Part shown: in pieces, positions 31,915 through 40,650 of the stretch
Numbering within the stretch: position 1 is the first letter of the stretch
How the letters are laid out: the number at the start of each line of letters is the position of its first letter
Source: an uncultured Clostridia bacterium
GTDB taxonomy: Bacteria; Bacillota; Clostridia; Christensenellales; Borkfalkiaceae
Length of the DNA: 46,916 bases
Reading direction: 5' to 3'
NCBI GenBank assembly: GCA_947629695.1
Contig: CANREQ010000003.1
Location: 1-46,916, forward strand
The notes under the pieces: model-generated
Seen by the model: the letters and a program-made list of their open reading frames with translations, nothing else
Told to the model about the DNA's origin: nothing
The model's database searches: none
Position numbers and translations under genes: made by a program

Positions 31915-32340
31915 ATGGAAAAATATGTGGCGTTTGATATAGGCGATAAGCGCATAGGCGTGGCTGTATCCGATCCTTTCAACACCTACGCGTTGCCGTC
32001 GTTTACATATGTGCGCAAAAACCTGCGCGAGGATATAAGCGCGCTTGCGGATATCGTAAAGGAGAAGGGCGCGACGTGCGTGGTGTGCGGCCTGCCCGTC
32101 AATTTCGACGGAAGCGAGGCCCTTCAGACGCGCAAAACGCAGAGATTTCTCGATGAGCTGAAGGCGGCCCTCACGGTGCCCGTCGTGTGCGAGGACGAGA
32201 GATTTACCACGGCCATGGCGCACGAAACCCTCATATCCGAGGGCATGAGCAGGGAAAAGCGCAAAAACTACGTTGACGCGCTCGCGGCGGCGAATATTTT
32301 GGACGGATATTTATCCCGCATAAACGGCAAAAAACAATAA
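31915..32340 (+). CDS. ruvX: Putative pre-16S rRNA nuclease / Holliday junction resolvase YqgF
   Basis: A 141-residue RNase H-fold nuclease of the YqgF family, thought to trim the 5' end of 16S rRNA and possibly to act on DNA junctions. The first acidic residue is in AFDIGDKRIGVAVSD at the N terminus, the second in CEDERFTTAMA (about 94), and the last in YVDALAAANILDGYL near the C terminus. Length and order are normal. The strong AAAGGAG site fits the ATG at 31915. It is followed after 20 bases by a DUF1292 gene, a common pairing in Bacillota. Confidence 0.93.
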   Translation: MEKYVAFDIGDKRIGVAVSDPFNTYALPSFTYVRKNLREDISALADIVKEKGATCVVCGLPVNFDGSEALQTRKTQRFLDELKAALTVPVVCEDERFTTAMAHETLISEGMSREKRKNYVDALAAANILDGYLSRINGKKQ

Positions 32341-32360
32341 AATAAAAGGAGCTATTTATC

Positions 32361-32654
32361 ATGGCAGAGCAAGACAAGCAGGAGCCCACCGCGGAGGAAG
32401 AGGAGGAGCTCATAGAGCTTATCGACGACGACGGAAATATAATCAAATTCAGACTTTTGGACGTGACGGAGTACAAGGGCGAAAAATACGCGCTCTTGCT
32501 CGCGGCCGAGCCCAACGACGAGGTCGCCGACGACGAGGTCGCCATTTTCCGCTACAAGGAAAAGGAGCAAATGCTGGAACCCATCGAGGACGACGCGCTT
32601 CTTGAAGAGGTGTTCGAGTTTTACAAAAACGAGGACTTGGGCGACGAAGATTGA
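32361..32654 (+). CDS. DUF1292 (YrzB-like) protein
   Basis: A 97-residue acidic protein with the DUF1292 pattern: LIELIDDDGNIIKFRLLDVT, then EYKGEKYALLLAAEP and VAIFRYKEK. The N and C termini are mostly Glu and Asp. In Bacillota this gene usually lies next to yqgF/ruvX, as here. The biochemical role is unknown. A paralogue-like protein heads the chimeric protease operon at 17951, which is why the similarity is worth noting. The ribosome site AAAAGGAG is about 10 bases before the ATG. Confidence 0.9.
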   Translation: MAEQDKQEPTAEEEEELIELIDDDGNIIKFRLLDVTEYKGEKYALLLAAEPNDEVADDEVAIFRYKEKEQMLEPIEDDALLEEVFEFYKNEDLGDED

Positions 32655-32737
32655 TCTGTCGCCTTTAAAAATGCGCCCCGTCGCCCCAAAAGGCGTATAA
32701 ATGGGCGAAAAAAGAGGGCAATAAAGGCAAAAATCGC

Positions 32738-32766
32738 TTTACATAAGCCGAAATATTTGCTAAAAT
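32738..32766 (+). promoter_or_regulatory. Promoter of rpsB-tsf
   Basis: TTTACA (32738-32743) and TAAAAT (32761-32766) with a 17-base spacer. The leader is about 114 bases, long enough to hold an S2-responsive element, but no known structure was recognised. Confidence 0.6.
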
Positions 32767-32886
32767 AACAAAGCTGTAAAAATTCACACCCGCGAGGCAG
32801 GCGACCCGTGGCGGAAAAATCTTTCAATTCCGCTTTAATCGCCCTTTGATTTGCGCGCTTGCGGGGAGGTAAAACGGAGGAATAAA

Positions 32887-33690
32887 ATGGCAGTCATCAC
32901 AATGAAACAGCTCCTCGAGGCAGGCGTACACTTCGGCCATCAGACGAGAAAGTGGAACCCCAAGATGAGCAAGTACATCTATGCGGCGAGGAACGACATT
33001 CACATCATCGATCTGCAACTCACCGTCGGATTGGTTGAGGAAGCGTACAGGTTCGTGTGCGACACGGTCAAAGAGGGCAAGTCCGTTCTCTTCGTAGGCA
33101 CCAAAAAGCAGGCGCAGGACGCTATAAAGGAAGAAGCCGAGCGTTGCGGACAGTACTATGTAAACTCCCGCTGGCTGGGCGGCACCCTCACCAATTTCAA
33201 GACGATACGCTCCCGCATAGACAGAATGGTCAAGCTCGAGAAGATGGAGACCAACGGGGAGTTCGATCTTCTTCCCAAAAAGGAAGTGGCAAAGCTCAAG
33301 GAAGAGATGACCAAGTTGCAGACCAATTTGGGCGGCATAAGGGATATGACCAAAATGCCCGGCGTCATCTTCATCGTAGACCCGCATAACGAGGACATAG
33401 CCGTTGCGGAAGCGCGCAAACTGCGCATTCCCATCGTGGCTATAACCGATACCAACTGCGACCCCGATCTCATCGACTACGTCATTCCCGGCAACGACGA
33501 CGCGATACGCGCCATAAAGCTCATTGCCGGCGTTATGGCAAACGCCGTAATAGAGGCAAACCAGGGCGAGGCGTACGAGGTGCCCGCAGAGGATGAAAAC
33601 GGCGAGCCCGCTTCCATAGAAGAGGTTGTGGCGGCGGCCGAAGAAGCGCCCGCGGAAGAGCCCGCAGAGGCGGAAGAAAAGGCCGAATAA
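32887..33690 (+). CDS. rpsB: 30S ribosomal protein uS2
   Basis: A 267-residue ribosomal protein of the small-subunit back side, needed for S1 binding and initiation. It starts [20 protein letters not shown] and has [13 protein letters not shown] and the coiled-coil helix that are diagnostic. A Glu/Ala-rich acidic tail of about 40 residues follows the folded part ([20 protein letters not shown] and on), a variable extension seen in many Clostridia. The start at 32887 has CGGAGGAATAA just upstream; an earlier in-frame GTG at 32851 is unlikely. It is followed by tsf as in most bacteria. Confidence 0.97.
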   Translation: MAVITMKQLLEAGVHFGHQTRKWNPKMSKYIYAARNDIHIIDLQLTVGLVEEAYRFVCDTVKEGKSVLFVGTKKQAQDAIKEEAERCGQYYVNSRWLGGTLTNFKTIRSRIDRMVKLEKMETNGEFDLLPKKEVAKLKEEMTKLQTNLGGIRDMTKMPGVIFIVDPHNEDIAVAEARKLRIPIVAITDTNCDPDLIDYVIPGNDDAIRAIKLIAGVMANAVIEANQGEAYEVPAEDENGEPASIEEVVAAAEEAPAEEPAEAEEKAE

Positions 33691-33711
33691 TTTATAAAGA
33701 GGTAAAAAATC

Positions 33712-34617
33712 ATGGCAATATCGGCACAGGACGTAATGGCATTGAGGGATAAGAGCGGCGCGGGAATGCTCGATTGCAAGAAGGCGCTTATCGATGCGGA
33801 CGGAGATATGGAGAAAGCGGTAGAGCTGTTGCGCGAGCGCGGAATAGCCAAGGCCGTCAAGAAGGAATCTCGCATTGCGGCGGAGGGCGCGGTAGGCGCG
33901 TTCGTTTGCCCCAAGTGCGGCGTGGGCGTTTTGCTCGAGATAAACTGCGAAAGCGATTTTGTCTCCAAGGGCGATAAATTCCACGATATAGTAAACAAAG
34001 TCGCGGAAGTGATCGCGGCGGATAAGCCCGCCTCGGTCGAGGAGCTCAACGCCTGCAAGATAGAGGGTGAGACCGTTAAGGATTATATCACCAACGCTAC
34101 GGCGGTTATCGGCGAAAAGATTTCCGTGCGCAGGTTTGAAATTTACGAGACAAACGGCAAGATTGAAACTTACATCCACATGGGCGGCAAGGTTGGCGTT
34201 ATGGTGGAGGCCGTTGACTTTACGGAGGGCAGCGAAGAGACTTTGCACGACATCGCCTTGCAGATAGCGGCGAGCAAGCCCTCTTATATAACCGATTCCG
34301 ACGTGCCCGCAGAGGTCATCGCAAAGGAAAAGGAAATAATGCTCGTTCAGATGCAGAACGACGAAAAGAACGCCAAGAAGCCCAAGGAAATTCTCGAAAA
34401 GATAGTAATGGGCAAGATGGGCAAGTTCTATTCCGAAAACTGCCTGTTAAAGCAAGCGTTCGTCAAGGACGATTCCCAAACCGTGGAGCAGGTCATCGGC
34501 AAGAAATTCAAGGTTGCCCGCTTTGTCCGCTGGGAAATGGGCGAGGGCATAGAGAAAAAGCACGAAAATCTGCAGGATGAAGTTGCCAAGCAGGTTGAGG
34601 CTATGAAGAAGAATTAA
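33712..34617 (+). CDS. tsf: Elongation factor Ts
   Basis: Nucleotide exchange factor that regenerates EF-Tu-GTP. The 301-residue protein opens with ISAQDVMALRDKSGAGMLDC and DGDMEKAVELLRERGIAKA, the conserved N domain, and has INCESDFVSKGDKF and the dimerisation/core domains in order. One oddity is FVCPKCGVG (about residue 64), where most EF-Ts have a glycine/histidine strand without a CxxC pair; it may be a local variation or bind a metal. It follows rpsB after 21 bases, and a strong terminator ends the unit. Confidence 0.97.
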   Translation: MAISAQDVMALRDKSGAGMLDCKKALIDADGDMEKAVELLRERGIAKAVKKESRIAAEGAVGAFVCPKCGVGVLLEINCESDFVSKGDKFHDIVNKVAEVIAADKPASVEELNACKIEGETVKDYITNATAVIGEKISVRRFEIYETNGKIETYIHMGGKVGVMVEAVDFTEGSEETLHDIALQIAASKPSYITDSDVPAEVIAKEKEIMLVQMQNDEKNAKKPKEILEKIVMGKMGKFYSENCLLKQAFVKDDSQTVEQVIGKKFKVARFVRWEMGEGIEKKHENLQDEVAKQVEAMKKN

Positions 34618-34624
34618 AGTAAAA

Positions 34625-34656
34625 AGAGAGGCGGCGCTTCGGCGCCGCCTCTTTTT
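34625..34656 (+). terminator. Intrinsic terminator of rpsB-tsf
   Basis: GAGGCGGCGC (34628-34637), loop TTCG, GCGCCGCCTC (34642-34651), TTTTT. Flanking A and T runs extend the stem. Confidence 0.9.
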
Positions 34657-34861
34657 GTGCGAAGGAGGGCGGCGGAGTATTTTCTCCGCCGCCCTCCTTC
34701 GCACTGCTCCCGCTAAACGCATATAAGCGTCGCATAACATTGTCAAGCTCCGCGCCGCCTTGGTCGTGTACGTCTATGTACACTCCCTGCGGTCGGTGCT
34801 CGCTTTCCTCGTTCTGCTCGCTTCTATGCGTTTACTCACTTCGTAATTACAGCTCCCGCAA
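34656..34861. repeat. Long hairpin plus 161-bp dispersed repeat R3, copy 1
   Basis: A hairpin with a stem of about 20 bp (34656-34704, GTGCGAAGGAGGGCGGCGG and its complement) leads directly into a 161-bp segment (34701-34861) that recurs at 46315-46475 with about nine mismatches and no gaps. Inside it lie GTGTAC/GTACAC and ACGC/GCGT small hairpins. The stem bases differ from the other copy but stay paired. It has no convincing coding frame; a minus-strand frame beginning MTMLCDAYMRLAGAV occurs in both copies but diverges afterwards. Confidence 0.85.
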
Positions 34862-34969
34862 TTTTGCCTATTTTTTCGGCAAATGTTGCCCTTACTGCCA
34901 AAAAAAATATGTGGAATTGCGGTAGCAAATGCGATTATAATTCGGTAAAGCGCAATTTCTCTCAACTTC

Positions 34970-34998
34970 TTGACATTTTTAATATTAAATGCTATATT
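34970..34998 (+). promoter_or_regulatory. Sigma-A-type promoter of the structured RNA and leucine-rich lipoprotein
   Basis: TTGACA (34970-34975) and TATATT (34993-34998) with a 17-base spacer. The predicted start at about 35005 falls at the first bases of the outer helix of the structured RNA. Confidence 0.75.
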
Positions 34999-35004
34999 CT
35001 AATT

Positions 35005-35190
35005 ACCACATATTCAATACAAATCGCAAAGCGCACAGCTTTGTGAATATTTAGTAGCCGAAATACACAATATGGCATTGTGTATCTCTTTTGATATAAA
35101 AATTTTCGGCTTACGAATAATGTATTGAAGGTGTGGTAACCTGAGGAGATACCATGCGGTGTGCTCTTTCGGGAGCACACCTTATTTTTT
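35005..35190 (+). ncRNA. Highly structured leader RNA or small RNA ending in an intrinsic terminator
   Basis: Helix P1 pairs TTACCACA (35003-35010) with TGTGGTAA (35132-35139) and TTCAATACA (35013-35021) with TGTATTGAA (35121-35129), 17 bp around a 2x2 internal loop. It encloses P2 (CAAAGC/GCTTTG, 35027-35043) and P3 (AGCCGAAA 35056-35063 / TTTCGGCT 35104-35111) topped by a perfect 9-bp P4 (35063-35085). After P1 comes a purine-rich segment and a terminator hairpin GGTGTGCTC/GAGCACACC (35158-35181) with TTATTTTTT. GGTGTG also occurs at 35130-35135, so the terminator's CACACC has an alternative partner within P1. It could be a riboswitch or attenuator for the downstream lipoprotein gene, or a stand-alone small RNA. 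It matches no class I could name. Confidence 0.7.
35158..35190 (+). terminator. Terminator of the structured leader RNA
   Basis: GGTGTGCTC, loop TTTCGG, GAGCACACC, then TTATTTTTT, ending 30 bases before the lipoprotein ATG. Read-through would be needed for expression from the promoter at 34970. Confidence 0.85.
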
Positions 35191-35220
35191 ACCGAAAAAT
35201 TATTTCAAAGGAGAAACTTT

Positions 35221-38200
35221 ATGAAGAAGAAAGTATTGGTGATTTTGCTTGCACTGATTGCCGCACTTTGTTTGTGCTTCGGCGTTTCGGCGTGTAATGC
35301 AAAAGATGATTCTGTATCACTTGACGGTACTTACTACGTTTACCGCAATGAAAAATACGAAAAGGATAACTACATAAAGATATCGGGCAGTAAATGGGAA
35401 GATGACGACGGCACAAGCGGGACGTGGGAACGCAACGGCGATTCGCTTTCCTTTAACGGCACTGTTTTTGGGATGACAGACGAGATTTACAGCGGTACTT
35501 ACATTTCCGACGGCGTTTTGAAGATAAAAATTTTCGGAGCTGATGTTTATTACTGTAAAGAGGGTAAAAAACCCGACGATAGTAGCAGTCAAACCAACAA
35601 TCAAGGCGGGAATAACGACGGGAATCAAAGCGGCAACAATAACAGCCCTTCTCAATCCGTCCAAAAATACACCGTAACCTATGACGCCAACGGGGGCAAA
35701 TTTGCGGACGGAGAAACATTCCAGCAGGAAGCTGGGGAAAATTCGCTTTTGACTGCGCCCACTCAACCTACTCGCGATAGATACACTTTCGGCGGTTGGG
35801 CAAAGGACAAAAACGGTCAAAATATGTGGCAGTTTGCAACGGATAAAGTTACGCAAAATGTAACGCTGTATGCTGTTTGGCAAGAGCCGTCGGCAACAAT
35901 ATTAAGCGTTGAGGGAGCGAGCATAAACGGCAACGAAATTTTAATGATAGTTTCACCCTCGACCGATAAAGTTATATTGTCGAATAAAGTTATATGCAGT
36001 TCCGACAGCGGTTGGAAATTGTATTACGACAGCATGGGGCAAACCGAAATTCCCACGAGAGTAGCCGCAAATCTCAATGGCTCGCTCTCCAATGGCGACA
36101 ACGAGTTTTATATAGTTGTTACTTCATTAAACAATGCACAGGTAAATACATATAAACTTATTGTGCATAGACAATATAACGCGACAATCAGTTATTACGA
36201 TAATAAAGGTGTGCTTATAAATTCGACAACAGCGCTCACGGGAGAAACTTTCAGCGCGGCTTATACGCCGTCTATACGTGGGTATCAATTTAATTATTGG
36301 CAATATAAAAACGGCGGAAAATATCAAACGGACGTAATTTATAAAAGCTTGAGTTTATACGCCAATGCTACGGCAAAAACTTATAAAATAACCTTAAATG
36401 TCAACGGCGGCGACGAGCTTTCGCCAACCGAAAAAACGGTTACTTATGATAAATCTTACAGCTTGCCCAAGCCCACAAAAACGGGTTATTCCTTCCTCGG
36501 TTGGGGATATAACAGCAGTAATAGTATGTTTACAGATAATAAAGGTGCAAGCCTTGAAAATTGGACGGGCACAAGCGATACAACCTTATATGCGAAGTGG
36601 CAGGCAAATCAATATAAAGTTACTTTGAATAAGGATTTAAGCGAGGGCGGTTCTGTTTCAGGCGGCGGCGACCATACATACGACAGCCAAGTAACCATAA
36701 CCGCAAGCACTTACAGCGGCTACACTTGGTGTGGTTGGTATAAGGGCACGGAACAAGTTTCCACCGAATTATCTTATAAGTTCAAAATGGGCTTAGACGT
36801 AACTTACACGGCGAAGTGGATAAAATACCCCGTAACCTTGGAAAGAAGCGATAATGCGGCAGGCACAGTCAGCAGCGTTGATAAAACCGTTCTCGGTGCG
36901 CAGACGACAATAACCGCTAAAACAAATAAGGGCTACACATTTGTAGGTTGGTATAATGGCGACAACCAAATCACAACCGAATTTACTTACACTTTCAAAC
37001 TTGAAGAAACACCCGTAACGTATACGGCGAAGTGGATAAAAGTTACTCTTGAAACAAATAACTCGGTGGCAGGTTCGATTTCTTCTTTAAATGAAACATA
37101 CAAGGTGGGGCAAAGCATTACTGTTACGGCCACAACAAATAACGGCTATACTTGGGTTGGCTGGTATAACGAAGATATAGTGTTGACAACTGATTTAAAT
37201 TATACTTTCGACATGCCCAAAGAAAATGTAACTTATACCGCAAAGTGGATAAAGGTAACATTAACAAGAGATTTAAGCGCAGGTGGAAGCGTTACAGCTT
37301 TAAATAAAGCGTATAAAGCAGGCGAAAGCATTACTGTTACGGCCACAACAAATATCGGCTATACATGGTTAGGCTGGTATAACGATGAAACGGAGTTGAC
37401 AACCGATTTAAGCTATACCTTTGACATGCCGGAAGAAAATGTTACTTATACGGCAAAGTGGGAGTTTGACGAGGCATTAAGCAATTTTATTTTCACCTCC
37501 ACGCAAGATACGTGTGTAATTTCCGGTCTTAAAGATTATGGCATCGAAACCATTATAGTCCCCGATTATGTAACCGGAATCGAATCAGGTGCATTCAGTG
37601 GTTGTTCAAGCCTTGAAAGTATTACTCTGCCTTTTGTGGGCGGAAGCGTAAAAACGGAAGATGATACTTATCAATATCCGTTCGGCTACATTTTTGGCAC
37701 ATCAAGTTATACAGGCGCATCGGCGGTGAAACAATATTATTATGGGAGTAGCACAAGCTCAACTACTAATTCCACCTATTATATCCCCGATTCGTTAAAA
37801 AATGTAACAATAACCGCTGGTAATATATTATATGGTGCATTTTATGGTTGCGCCAACCTTACAAGTATAACCCTTCCAACTGATGTTACATCAATCGGCG
37901 TTAGTGCGTTCTATGGTTGCACCAATCTTATAAGTATAACTATACCAACTGATGTTATTTCTATCGGTAGCTCGGCGTTTGCGGGTTGTAAACATCTTAC
38001 AGGAATTACTATTCCCGCCGGAGTAACTTCTATCGGCGGTAGTGCGTTCTCCGGTTGCACAAGCCTTGAAAGCATAACCATACCCGACAGTGTAACCTCT
38101 ATCGGCTATAGAGCGTTCTATAATTGCACAAGCCTTAAAAGCGTAATTTTCGGAGATAACAGTAAACTTGAAACTATCGGCGATTATGCGTTCTGTGGTT

Positions 38201-40185
38201 GCACAAGACTGCAAAGCATAACCATACCCGCCGGAGTAACTTCTATCGGCTATGGTGCGTTCTATAATTGCACAAGCCTTAAAAGCGTAACTTTTGGCAA
38301 TAACAGTAAACTTGAAACTATTGGCAGTTATGCGTTCTATAGCACAAACCTTACAAGCATAACCATACCCGAAAGTGTAACTTATATCGGCGAGTATGCA
38401 TTCAGTGGTTGTGCTGCAGAAATTAAATGGGGCGATAATCCCTCTATTCAAGAGATAGGTAGTAATGCTTTTAGTGGATATGAAGGAACAAGCATTACCA
38501 TACCCGACAGCGTAACTTCTATCGGCTATAGAGCGTTCTATAATTGCACAAGCCTTAAAAGCGTAACTTTTGGCAATAACAGTAAACTTGAAACTATTGG
38601 CAGTTATGCGTTCTATAGCACAAACCTTACAAGCACAACCATACCCGAAAGTGTAACTTCAATCGGCGGTAGTTCGTTCGGTGGTTGCTCAAGCCTTACA
38701 ACAGTCTATTGGAATGCAACGAATTGTGAATCGGCAGGTGGTTATTCCTATCTTAATGATACTATTTTCAAAGGTTGCACGGCACTTACAACTGTTCAAA
38801 TTGGAGAAAAAGTAGAAAAAATACCTGCATATGCGTTTAAAAATTGCACAAATCTTAAAAACGTTACCATTGGCGCCAGCGTAACTTCTATCGACGATAG
38901 TGCGTTCATTGGTTGCACAAGCCTTGAAAGCATAACCATACCCGACAGCGTAACTTCTATCGGCTATTATGCGTTTGAAAATTGCACAAATCTTAAAAAC
39001 GTTACCATTGGCGCCAGCGTAACTTCTATCGGCGATGATGCGTTCAAAGGTTGCACGAAATTGATACAAACACAGGATGGAGTGCAATATGTTGATAAAT
39101 GGGTAATTGCTTGCGAAACTTCCATAACCACAGTTAATTTGAGAGCAGATGCAAAAGGTATTGCAAGTTATGCGTTCAGCGGTTGCTCAAGCCTTACAAG
39201 TGTAACTATACCCGACAGCGTAACTTCTATCAGCAGTTATGCGTTCAATGGTTGCAGAAGCCTTAAAAGCATAACCATACCCGACAGCGTAACATCAATC
39301 GGCAGTGGTGCGTTCAATATATGCGAAAATCTAAAAGGAGTTTATATAACCGATTTAAAGGCTTGGTGCAATATTGATTTTGGCAACAGTAACCCTTTGT
39401 GTTATGCACACAATCTTTATTTAAATAACGAGCCTGTGACCGCAATTACAGCCGAAATGTTGCAAGGCGTAACCGAAATTAAAGATTATGCGTTCGATGG
39501 TTGCACAAGCCTTGAAAGTGTAACCATACCCGACAACGTAACTACTATCGGCAAGTATGCGTTCTATGAGTGCACAAACCTTGAAAGTGTAACCATACCC
39601 GACAGCGTAACTTCTATCGGCGGTGGGGCGTTCAGCGGTTGCACAAGCCTTGAAAGCATAACGGTTGATTTGAACAATAAAAATTATTCAATTCAAGACG
39701 GCATTTTGTATAACAAAAATAAAACAATACTAATTCAATGTCCGGGAGCAAAAACTTCTGTTAATATTCCCGACAGTGTTACTTCTATCGGTTGGGGTGC
39801 GTTCTATGGTTGCACAAATCTAACAAGCATAACCATACCCGATGGTGTAACTTCAATCGGAGAGAGGGCGTTCTATGATTGCACAAGCCTTAAAAGTATA
39901 ACAATACCCGATAGCGTAACTACTATCGGTCGTAGTGCGTTCGAGAATTGCAAAAAACTTGAAAGCGTAACCATAGGCAACGGCGTAACTTCTATCGGCA
40001 GTTGGGCGTTCGGTGGTTGCACAAGCCTTAAAAGTGTTACATTTAAAAATACAACGGGTTGGAGAGTTTCTAAAAGTAGTGATATGTCAAATGCACAGGA
40101 TATAACTGTTACGGATACAACACAAAACGCAACGCTTTTGAACTATACTTATCGCGATTATTATTGGAAACGCTATGATAATTAA
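35221..40185 (+). CDS. Large surface lipoprotein with Listeria-Bacteroides repeats and BspA-like leucine-rich repeats
   Basis: A 1654-residue exported lipoprotein. The signal peptide MKKKVLVILLALIAALCLC and so on ends in a lipobox GVSAC (Cys about 25). Residues 30-115 are a small lipocalin-like domain, then an Asn/Gln-rich linker. From about 150 to 750 there are a Flg_new/InlB-B type repeat (YTVTYDANGG...FGGWAKD), a cadherin-like sandwich, and about five further beta repeats ending YTAKW. From about 755 to 1615 run over twenty LRR_5 repeats of 23 residues with the consensus VTSIG..AF..CTSL.SITIPD. Such proteins are surface adhesins. A segment of about 127 bp is repeated at a distance of 276 bp inside the LRR part with one mismatch, so it expands by recombination. 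The start at 35221 has AAAGGAG upstream. The gene splits the usual tsf-pyrH neighbourhood. Confidence 0.92.
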   Translation: MKKKVLVILLALIAALCLCFGVSACNAKDDSVSLDGTYYVYRNEKYEKDNYIKISGSKWEDDDGTSGTWERNGDSLSFNGTVFGMTDEIYSGTYISDGVLKIKIFGADVYYCKEGKKPDDSSSQTNNQGGNNDGNQSGNNNSPSQSVQKYTVTYDANGGKFADGETFQQEAGENSLLTAPTQPTRDRYTFGGWAKDKNGQNMWQFATDKVTQNVTLYAVWQEPSATILSVEGASINGNEILMIVSPSTDKVILSNKVICSSDSGWKLYYDSMGQTEIPTRVAANLNGSLSNGDNEFYIVVTSLNNAQVNTYKLIVHRQYNATISYYDNKGVLINSTTALTGETFSAAYTPSIRGYQFNYWQYKNGGKYQTDVIYKSLSLYANATAKTYKITLNVNGGDELSPTEKTVTYDKSYSLPKPTKTGYSFLGWGYNSSNSMFTDNKGASLENWTGTSDTTLYAKWQANQYKVTLNKDLSEGGSVSGGGDHTYDSQVTITASTYSGYTWCGWYKGTEQVSTELSYKFKMGLDVTYTAKWIKYPVTLERSDNAAGTVSSVDKTVLGAQTTITAKTNKGYTFVGWYNGDNQITTEFTYTFKLEETPVTYTAKWIKVTLETNNSVAGSISSLNETYKVGQSITVTATTNNGYTWVGWYNEDIVLTTDLNYTFDMPKENVTYTAKWIKVTLTRDLSAGGSVTALNKAYKAGESITVTATTNIGYTWLGWYNDETELTTDLSYTFDMPEENVTYTAKWEFDEALSNFIFTSTQDTCVISGLKDYGIETIIVPDYVTGIESGAFSGCSSLESITLPFVGGSVKTEDDTYQYPFGYIFGTSSYTGASAVKQYYYGSSTSSTTNSTYYIPDSLKNVTITAGNILYGAFYGCANLTSITLPTDVTSIGVSAFYGCTNLISITIPTDVISIGSSAFAGCKHLTGITIPAGVTSIGGSAFSGCTSLESITIPDSVTSIGYRAFYNCTSLKSVIFGDNSKLETIGDYAFCGCTRLQSITIPAGVTSIGYGAFYNCTSLKSVTFGNNSKLETIGSYAFYSTNLTSITIPESVTYIGEYAFSGCAAEIKWGDNPSIQEIGSNAFSGYEGTSITIPDSVTSIGYRAFYNCTSLKSVTFGNNSKLETIGSYAFYSTNLTSTTIPESVTSIGGSSFGGCSSLTTVYWNATNCESAGGYSYLNDTIFKGCTALTTVQIGEKVEKIPAYAFKNCTNLKNVTIGASVTSIDDSAFIGCTSLESITIPDSVTSIGYYAFENCTNLKNVTIGASVTSIGDDAFKGCTKLIQTQDGVQYVDKWVIACETSITTVNLRADAKGIASYAFSGCSSLTSVTIPDSVTSISSYAFNGCRSLKSITIPDSVTSIGSGAFNICENLKGVYITDLKAWCNIDFGNSNPLCYAHNLYLNNEPVTAITAEMLQGVTEIKDYAFDGCTSLESVTIPDNVTTIGKYAFYECTNLESVTIPDSVTSIGGGAFSGCTSLESITVDLNNKNYSIQDGILYNKNKTILIQCPGAKTSVNIPDSVTSIGWGAFYGCTNLTSITIPDGVTSIGERAFYDCTSLKSITIPDSVTTIGRSAFENCKKLESVTIGNGVTSIGSWAFGGCTSLKSVTFKNTTGWRVSKSSDMSNAQDITVTDTTQNATLLNYTYRDYYWKRYDN

Positions 40186-40208
40186 AAACTAATAAAAGCG
40201 TAAAGGGG

Positions 40209-40246
40209 CGGGCGGCGCATTTTGAAAATGCGCCGCCCGTATTCTA
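40209..40246 (+). terminator. Hairpin terminator after the leucine-rich lipoprotein
   Basis: CGGGCGGCGCATTTT (40209-40223) and its complement (40225-40239), followed by TATTCTAT, a weak T-run. Confidence 0.65.
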
Positions 40247-40327
40247 TGTGTAATATAATGTGTGGTGTACGCCGCGAAGCGGCGGCAAAAGAATAAACTG
40301 CGGTCAACCCCACTCCCCTTTTTTGAT

Positions 40328-40362
40328 TTCCCCCACTCCCCTGCGCAAGGGGAGTGGGGGAA
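40328..40362. repeat. GC-rich hairpin in the 40.2-40.6 kb spacer
   Basis: TTCCCCCACTCCCCT and its near-perfect complement with loop GCGC, related in style to the R1 units. The spacer 40186-40621 contains this hairpin, a shorter GCCGC/GCGGC hairpin at 40271-40286, and the fold-back repeat at 40400-40536, but no gene. Confidence 0.65.
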
Positions 40363-40399
40363 TATAGTGTAGGGTGGGGTGTGAGGTTTACCTTATTAT

Positions 40400-40536
40400 G
40401 TCACCCTGAGCGGAACGAGCCGCAAGGCGAGTGCAGTCGAATGGGCCTGGTTTGGGTATGTCGCATAAGATTGACCTAAGCGCAATGAAATACCGGATTC
40501 TTCGACTGCGCACCTGCGGTGCTTGCTCAGAATGAC
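40400..40536. repeat. Fold-back repeat R2
   Basis: A 137-base imperfect inverted repeat: GTCACCCTGAGC and GCAGTCGAA on the left arm pair with TTCGACTGC and GCTCAGAATGAC on the right. A related single arm occurs at 46582-46616 in the other orientation. It resembles a MITE-like or REP-like element, but no transposase is nearby. Confidence 0.7.
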
Positions 40537-40621
40537 AAGGGGTGTCGCCCTCGGGCAGAATGACAAAACGGCAGGCAAGGGGGATTTCACAATTATTTTT
40601 TGCAAGATAATATTTTATGGG

Positions 40622-40650
40622 TTGATTTACACGGCGGCTTATGGTATAAT
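40622..40650 (+). promoter_or_regulatory. Sigma-A-type promoter of pyrH
   Basis: TTGATT (40622-40627) and TATAAT (40645-40650) with a 17-base spacer and a TGG extended -10. Its presence fits pyrH having been cut off from the tsf transcript. Confidence 0.8.

Noticed and set aside
32824-34248. Long minus-strand open frame of 474 codons
   Set aside because: It is antisense to rpsB and tsf, which are certain, and has no plausible domain.
34608-34746. Minus-strand frame starting MTMLCDAYMRLAGAV in both 161-bp repeat copies
   Set aside because: The reading diverges at once outside the repeat, has no ribosome site and runs into the hairpin, so it is a by-product of the repeat.
35005-35190. T-box, TPP riboswitch or 6S RNA for the structured leader
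   Set aside because: The T-box antiterminator signature and the TPP core bases are missing, the downstream gene is not metabolic, and the fold is multi-branched rather than the rod with one central bubble of 6S RNA.
35221-40185. CRISPR-like array in the repeated DNA
   Set aside because: The 69-base periodicity is coding and encodes leucine-rich repeats; there are no spacers.
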